Shown here piece by piece: positions 58,462 to 64,000 of a stretch of 64,000 bases of DNA. Origin of the DNA: Acanthopleura granulata (lineage: Eukaryota > Mollusca > Polyplacophora > Chitonida > Chitonidae); the NCBI GenBank assembly GCA_016165875.1, contig JABBOT010000003.1, positions 21,798,873-21,862,872 on the forward strand. Direction: 5' to 3'. The position numbers were made by a program, and so were the translations under genes. The first letter of the stretch is position 1. Every line of letters begins with the position of its first letter. Under the pieces are notes generated by a model. That model was not told the origin of the DNA. It ran no database searches and saw only the letters and a list, made by a program, of their open reading frames with translations.

Positions 58462-61271
58462 CATCAGGTAAAGTGGAAGCGACAGAAATATTTTGTTTCC
58501 ATAAACTCTGACGAAACGTAAAATACCGGTTTTAATTCGCTTGCTATTAAGACACAGATGTTTTGACACCAAAGTGGCTCTTTAACAACAATGAGATAAA
58601 AAAAAAAAAAAAAACACAATCAATATACAAGTAAATGATGTCGATATTGCTTGATTAAATGTTAAATTGGCATAGCAGTCACATATATTGTATTCAAAGT
58701 TTCTCAGTTTGACAATTGTGACGATGATACTGTTAAATCTAGGTATCTGTAATTCATTATGTACTCAGGAACAATGAACATACGTCTGTTTACAACGACC
58801 ACAAGGAACAAGTTTATCTGTAAGTTTGCGATGTTAACAGAAGATCCCTTGCTGCCCGCATGACTGGAATTTTTAGACGTTTACGTAAATTTGTGTTGTC
58901 ATCCAGAAATGTTTCTGCGCGGAATATCCCAAGCTCAGATCATTTGCTTGACAGGTGTTGAGAACTTGGCACACATATCCTCCGTCAAACAGATCTACGA
59001 GATAAAATGAGGAAGTGAGAGGTTTTTTCCAGCACTCGTAGTTAAAATGTCGCCTTTTGCAACAATCTAGAACTGTCGATCAACTATTTCAAATCTGTGA
59101 ACTGTGCTATTGCACTAATGAATCGTTGTTTTATCACAATCTTTTTCGACTTGCGGAGGAAGGACTTCTAGGATTTTCTCGCCTTGCATTTGCAAAATCC
59201 GCTATACAGTGCCTATCAAAATACAATAAAACTGTGAATATTTTTTAATTCTTTATCAGGTAAAAAGAAATCCATTGAATAAAAATTGAACTAAAATGGC
59301 AAGATAATCAATTTCCTGTTGAACTGTAAACATTACCAGTTATTTGTTTGGGACAATTTAATAAAGGGTAGGGAGAGATCAAACGAGATATCATTACTTT
59401 GCAAACTGCTCAGAATTTGTGAATTTTTGTATTCAAAAGTGATATGAGCTACCATCTTTGACCTATATGAAGAAAGAAACATGTGAACAATTCTCACTGT
59501 AAAGATTAGTAGTACTTCAGAGTGAGAAAATTCTGATATTGCTTCAACCTTTAACGACTATAATTCACTGAAATATTATCTGAAACGTGATCTGCTTGAC
59601 CACTGAAGCTGTAGCCGAGATCAGACCAAGAAATGCAACAGCTAATTATAAGTTTATATTCAAAAGACCAACTGACCATGCCATTTCAAGACTTTCTACA
59701 CAGTAAAACACTGTTCTAACCGTCAACTTAGCGGAGCGGTTATACAATAGGATTTTTGTGACCCAGATAGCGGTATTAACTATTAACTAGACACTATTTT
59801 ATAAAGGCGTGGGGTTTCTAAGGCGACATTATTTCGTCGGGGACAGTCTGTTACCACCTCTCTGATTAATGGTTAGGACTGCCAGTTGGATACCTCTTCA
59901 TTCTCCCTCGATGAACCTCCCTGTCTAAGTCCTGAGCGGTTAAGCTTACATCATTAGAGCTTAGGATGATAAATCCTCCAGGTAACACCCGTCTATTATC
60001 TGCAGACCACCAGCATTTATGGGACTTAACCTTGGAACATATGCGGTGTGTACATGTACTTTTGGCCGCACGAATACGCGTGACACTGACATAGTAGGTT
60101 AAGCTTTTCAAATAAGGAAGCTATACTGTTAGGCAAAAACAGATAACAATCATTCTTTTATATTATTAGATATGCTTTTGGTAAGATAAAATTCTTGAAA
60201 ATATGATGAGTGCATACAGCTGTTGTGCCATTTGTATAACCTTACTCTCCCAACCATTATAGCTGGCAATACACTCTCTTGTTTAGTTCATAATACAGCA
60301 TTCTTGAGTTACTATTTTGTGACGGTGTTCTATGTTTCCACTTATTCTCTGACTCGATGGCAAATCTTAAAAATCCGTAACCAAGAGGATTTGGTAACTG
60401 GAATATAATGATGTTCATTTGTCCTTAAGAATTCCAAAACCAAAACAGTAACCTACCATTCAAGCAATATAGCGCATGGTATGAAACTAACCATGTTTTT
60501 GCTTGCAGGGATAGCGAATGTTCAGTATGTAAGATACACCATACATGCGTACTCTCGTGTCATTATTTCGGTCAGAATGATGCTTTTAATGTACACATGC
60601 GATGCAAGGAACAATTATTCTGCTTTCTGGTGCATTTGGAGAGATGGTGGAAATGTTCGAGGCGGTCTGTGTGTGAAGCAAAATTAAACATCGCAACAGT
60701 AATTCGTTTTTAACTCAGATCTTTAAAGCAAGTCTTGGCAACAAGCATAAGAACAGTATGCCTCTTTCCCTCATGTTAGTTGCTTGTATTTTGTGGACGC
60801 GTTGATATCTAAATCCAGCCTATCTCTGAATGGCACTATGTGTTTCTGCCTGAAAACAACGACTTCATGGCTCCAGATACCGAAAAACAAGCATTTTTGT
60901 ATATCGCACACCACGGCCTGTGTCTAATTCTACCTCCCTTAGCCCACATAGCCGTCATACAATCTGTTGTTTTGCCCCTTGTTGTTATTTCAATAATTGT
61001 TTCCCGGCCGGAGTGTTGGGGAAAACGAGAGAGGAAAACTCGCGTGTCTCGCCAAGGGGCACCTCAGACAGTTACGTGTGGCGAGGTTAGTCTGTACAGC
61101 ATAGAAAAGGTGGATAGAGTCATTGAACTACAGTTTAAACAGAAAACAAACAGGTATGACGCAAGCAAACAAATACAAGGAGCGACGTGGTGACGCAGGC
61201 AAAGAAATACAAAGAGAGCCCTCACCAAATTTAATTATACTCTTGCACAGAGTTTGAAACAGACAATAGTT
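58462..61271. other. Non-coding stretch; poly-A run near 58598-58614
   Basis: No gene recognised. A plus frame at 60840-61193 (117 codons) contains a hydrophobic segment ('LCLILPPLAHIAVIQSVVLP' and on), but has no known family and no supporting signals. Other frames are short. Confidence 0.35.
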
Positions 61272-61290
61272 GGGCGGGTGGGGAGGGGGG
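61272..61290 (+). other. Candidate G-quadruplex motif
   Basis: 'gggcgggtggggagggggg' is four G-runs separated by single bases (C, T, A). One-base loops favour a stable parallel quadruplex in vitro. It falls just downstream of an unsupported frame, and its biological role is unknown. Confidence 0.55.
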
Positions 61291-62977
61291 AGAATGAACA
61301 TAGATGCGAATTATCGATATTTATAAATGAGTTATTACAAGAGATAGAAATACTTTTTCATGTAGTCAGGTCTTCAATCAACCCTTCGTAAGTTTTTCTG
61401 CTAGCCTGTATGAATATGAGAGATGTGAGGCATTTCCCTACATCCAATCTACACCAGTCATCCAGACTTCGGAGATCACACGAATGTCGGGGTCAACTGG
61501 CGAAAGCAGGCTGGTACGCACTTTCTATTCGCGTGGTTTTCGTCTGGTAGACATCGATAAGTGATGACACCTATCACCTACCTGAAAATGTCCCCCTCAG
61601 GTCTTGTGGGACTGGTTTTGTATAGATTCAGTTTGTGAACAGCTGTGATCACAAAACAAACAGGTATATGGTCTGAGATACACGCGACGGAAAATTCAGA
61701 TTCTAAACGCCTGCTGTAATACTGTTAATCGTGTAATAGGTTTATTATTGTTAAATATCTCAAAGGTTAAAAATTGTGATGATCAGTAACCAGGAATGAT
61801 GACTGTGTATAGGATCATAGTGGGGAGTTGCAGTAGTTCAAACCCAGCATTGACTGCAATAGAATAATATCTGCTGGACTGGCCTATTCCAGGTTTTGTG
61901 TGACTTAAGCTACATTTGCGAAACTCATTTCCGTTTTATGAGATTCATCCCCTAACGTCACTATATATCATCAGACTGTTCTCTCCACATGAAGACAAAG
62001 TACTTTTGATTGAATTTCCCTAACTGTAGCATACATTTGTTCCCTTACAATTCGTTCTTGTAGCATAACAGTGATGACTGTGGACAAATAACATTTTGGA
62101 CTGTCTTGCTACTGCTTTTACGTTCGACTCATCCATTAATGTCTTTAATAAGGAACATTGAAGGTCAAATCGCGTGGGCGATTCATGTATTTCATAAGCA
62201 GGGAATTGCGCTAATTTGTCATTGAAACGGAGCGATTCTCTCCTGTTCAAGTACATGAACAGGCGGCTGCACGACGGAGCCATGGCCACATTGGGCTTCC
62301 ATACTGGTCAGGAAAAAAAATCACCAACATGAAATCTGATATGAACAAAGGCTCAGTCAAAGATATCAAAATTACATTAGTCTTCTTGATTGCAGAAAAC
62401 AACAGACAACAATACATTTAATTAAGAAGACGAAAACGGAACAGATCAAAATTCAAAGTTAGTTATAGAACTGTTTCTTTTTTGCAAATGCGCATTGGCT
62501 TATGTGCATGGAAGGAAACGTCGACAATCTCGTGTAGTGTAGTGCGACATAGAAGCTGCATCGCCCAATATACTCCTCTCTTTGCGTCCCAGGAGGTACA
62601 TCAATAGACATAATTCATCCTTAAAGGGGTGAGATTAAGTTTCTTCGGTTCATTTACTGACGATGATTCCCACTTGGGCTGTTCGTCATGTTGCAAACTG
62701 CTTTTTGACATCGGTTTTATTCCAAGATAAATTGCCTATATTACCGCGCGCATTTTTCTTTCCATCAAATTGATGAGAATTCCAAGGAGGTTGTCTTTTT
62801 TTAAAAGTGAGAGTCTGATTTACACCTGCCTCTGGAAAACTTGCTGTCAAATGCAAAAGTGATTATATTTTTGAGACCTAGTTGTTTTTTGGTCAAAAGG
62901 ATCTCATGTAAATAGTAAAATAACTTCATAACCTCAGCTCAAGAAGCTTTCTGAAAAGACGCAATTTGATCAGTATT
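61291..62977. other. Non-coding stretch, nothing recognised
   Basis: A minus frame at 62020-62289 (89 codons) has no recognised domain. Nothing else stands out. Confidence 0.35.
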
Positions 62978-63009
62978 CCTTAGTCATAAGTATGTACTTA
63001 TGACTAAGG
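62978..63009. repeat. Near-perfect 32-bp palindrome
   Basis: 'ccttagtcataagta' (62978-62992), 'tg', and 'tacttatgactaagg' (62995-63009) form two exact 15-base arms with a two-base centre. It lies about 35 bases from the tail of the neighbouring SINE. It could be two abutting inverted element ends or a fold-back mutation. Confidence 0.8.
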
Positions 63010-63042
63010 GCATGTCTATAAATGTATAGCAACGTGTGGATA

Positions 63043-63290
63043 AATTTATTTATTTATTTGATTAGCGTTTTACGCGGTACTCAAGAATATTTCCCTTATA
63101 CGACTGCGGCCAGCATTATGGTGAGAGGAAACCGGTCGGAACCCGGTGGAAACCCACGACCATCCGCAGTTTGCTTGCAGACCTTCCCACGTACGACCGG
63201 AGAGGAAGCCAGCATGAGCTCGACTTAAACTCACAGCGACCGTATTGGTGGGAGGCTTCTGGGTCATTGCGCTGCGCTAACGTGCTTACA
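63043..63290 (-). mobile_element. tRNA-derived SINE, minus strand, 5'-truncated
   Basis: On the plus strand: (ATTT)n tail, 'attagcgttttacgcggtac' (63061), 'tcaagaatatttcccttata', 'ggaacccggtggaaacccac', 'ccacgtacgaccggagagga', 'ttaaactcacagcgacc' (B-box, reversed) and 'cgctgcgctaacgtgcttac', where the A-box/acceptor end is cut off. It abuts an (AATA)n microsatellite at 63294-63318. The two small frames across it are the SINE read through. Confidence 0.88.
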
Positions 63291-63293
63291 AAT

Positions 63294-63318
63294 CGAATAA
63301 ATAAATAAATAAATAAAT
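63294..63318 (+). repeat. (AATA)n microsatellite
   Basis: 'gaataaataaataaataaat' runs on the plus strand immediately after the truncated 5' end of the minus-strand SINE. It may be the tail of an earlier plus-strand element into which the SINE inserted. Confidence 0.7.
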
Positions 63319-63615
63319 GAAAGAATGTAAAATGCAGACAGTCCTTAACAGCAGCAGCACAAATTTGAAAGGAGCTATTCCGTCATATCCTCAAACCGTT
63401 TCTAATATTACAGTTAAGACAGTTAAGATTCCTTCATAGAGAGATTCAGATAGCAGCCGAAAGAACTAATATTTTTAATGATCTCATTTGTGCGTACACC
63501 TTGCATGGAATCCGTGCTCCGGCCGGTAAGAAATGCCCAAAAAGTGTTCCAAGCACCTGGAAACTGCAATGTCAGTTGCCATACGTCCTGGTTTCTTTTT
63601 TTATTGAAATCTTTG

Positions 63616-64000
63616 TTCTGCTTTGCATGCCCATAATTCCCCTCTGCATCTTTCTGGATTAGCCTACTTGCCTTTGTGTGTTGTGACATGAACTGTATTT
63701 TGTTTGCATGAATGTGTATAACGTTTGTCTTTTTTCTCTGTAATGTTCTGTTGCATGACCAGAATGCCCCAGCGGCATGTTTCTGGTTTAGCGTAGATGC
63801 GTTTGTCACGAATTGTTCATTTTTTATTTGCATGAAATTCTGCTTTGTATGCATTGTAAGTTTTTTTATTTTTGTTTTTACATAACCAGAATTTCTCTCT
63901 GTTTCTGGTTAAGCCTACTTGAGTCTGTGCGTTTTGCCATGAACTGTAATCCATGTTGCTACCGTGGCGTGAATCATTCCAATGAATGGAACACCAATAG
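63616..64000. repeat. Minisatellite of about 122-129 bp, open at right edge
   Basis: 'tttctgg(a/t)tta(a)gc' occurs at about 63651, 63780 and 63902. Each is followed by 'ctacttg' or its variant, then 'tgccatgaactgta' or a variant ('gtgacatgaactgta', 'gtcacgaattgttc'). Preceding each is 'gcatg(a)cc(ata/aga)a'. At least three diverged units are visible and the array may continue beyond the window. The 143-codon minus frame 63423-63854 partly covers it and owes its length to the repeated, stop-poor unit. Confidence 0.65.

Noticed and set aside
60840..61193. 117-codon plus frame with a hydrophobic segment as a membrane protein
   Set aside because: One hydrophobic stretch is common by chance in AT-rich DNA; no family resemblance and no signals.
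63423..63854. 143-codon minus frame as a possible repeat protein
   Set aside because: It overlaps a DNA minisatellite whose unit lacks stops in one frame. The third unit breaks the pattern and the unit length is not a constant multiple of three.
1..64000. CRISPR arrays, operons, phage or other bacterial systems
   Set aside because: No regularly spaced direct repeats with unique spacers, no dense same-strand coding and no ribosome binding sites. All evidence points to animal nuclear DNA.

Overview
The window looks like nuclear DNA of an invertebrate, most likely a marine lophotrochozoan such as a mollusc or brachiopod. It is AT-rich, has no dense operon-like coding, shows no plausible ribosome-binding-site gene starts and carries no frame longer than 157 codons. 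It is full of old interspersed repeats. Four copies of a tRNA-derived SINE share a 3' block ending in an 'acggcgtaaaacacc' motif followed by an (AATA)n tail, a type I associate with lophotrochozoan genomes. That taxonomic call is inference from repeat type, since no host gene is recognisable here.

Layout: 1-8.2 kb holds an inverted repeat pair (1090-1220 and 7915-8045) that encloses one copy each of two diverged repeat families (2190-3250 and 5865-7210). 9.5-11.5 kb holds a SINE nested in a short minisatellite, a tRNA-like SINE head and single copies of two further families. 17.5-25.5 kb holds a second SINE, a tRNA-like SINE and the second copies of the 2.2-kb and 5.9-kb families. 28.5-31.3 kb holds a perfect 15-bp hairpin, a short tandem array and inverted partners of the 10- and 11-kb repeats. 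36.2-40.2 kb holds two direct copies of a roughly 1.1-kb unit, each with the same 3 x 35-bp minisatellite. 40.85-43.05 kb, minus strand, holds the only recognisable protein-coding remains: a broken DDE (Tnp4-like) transposase with N-terminal cysteine zinc motifs and a C-terminal SWIM zinc finger. 47.3 kb holds a palindromic MITE. 52-57 kb holds more copies of the shared families and a third SINE. 63-64 kb holds a 32-bp palindrome, a fourth SINE and a minisatellite of about 125 bp that runs off the right edge.

I find no intact host gene, no rRNA, no functional tRNA and no CRISPR array. The remaining open frames are short, often have equally long antisense frames, resemble no family I know and are about as numerous and long as chance would give. 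The story is one of layered, decaying mobile elements. The more notable observations are the DDE-SWIM element, the twin duplications carrying an ancestral minisatellite, a four-copy unnamed family, and a few candidate regulatory or structural sites: clustered TGACGTCA palindromes, a CRE plus TATA arrangement, and a short-loop G-quadruplex motif. I see no evidence for a novel multi-gene system. All repeat-family boundaries were found by eye and are approximate.
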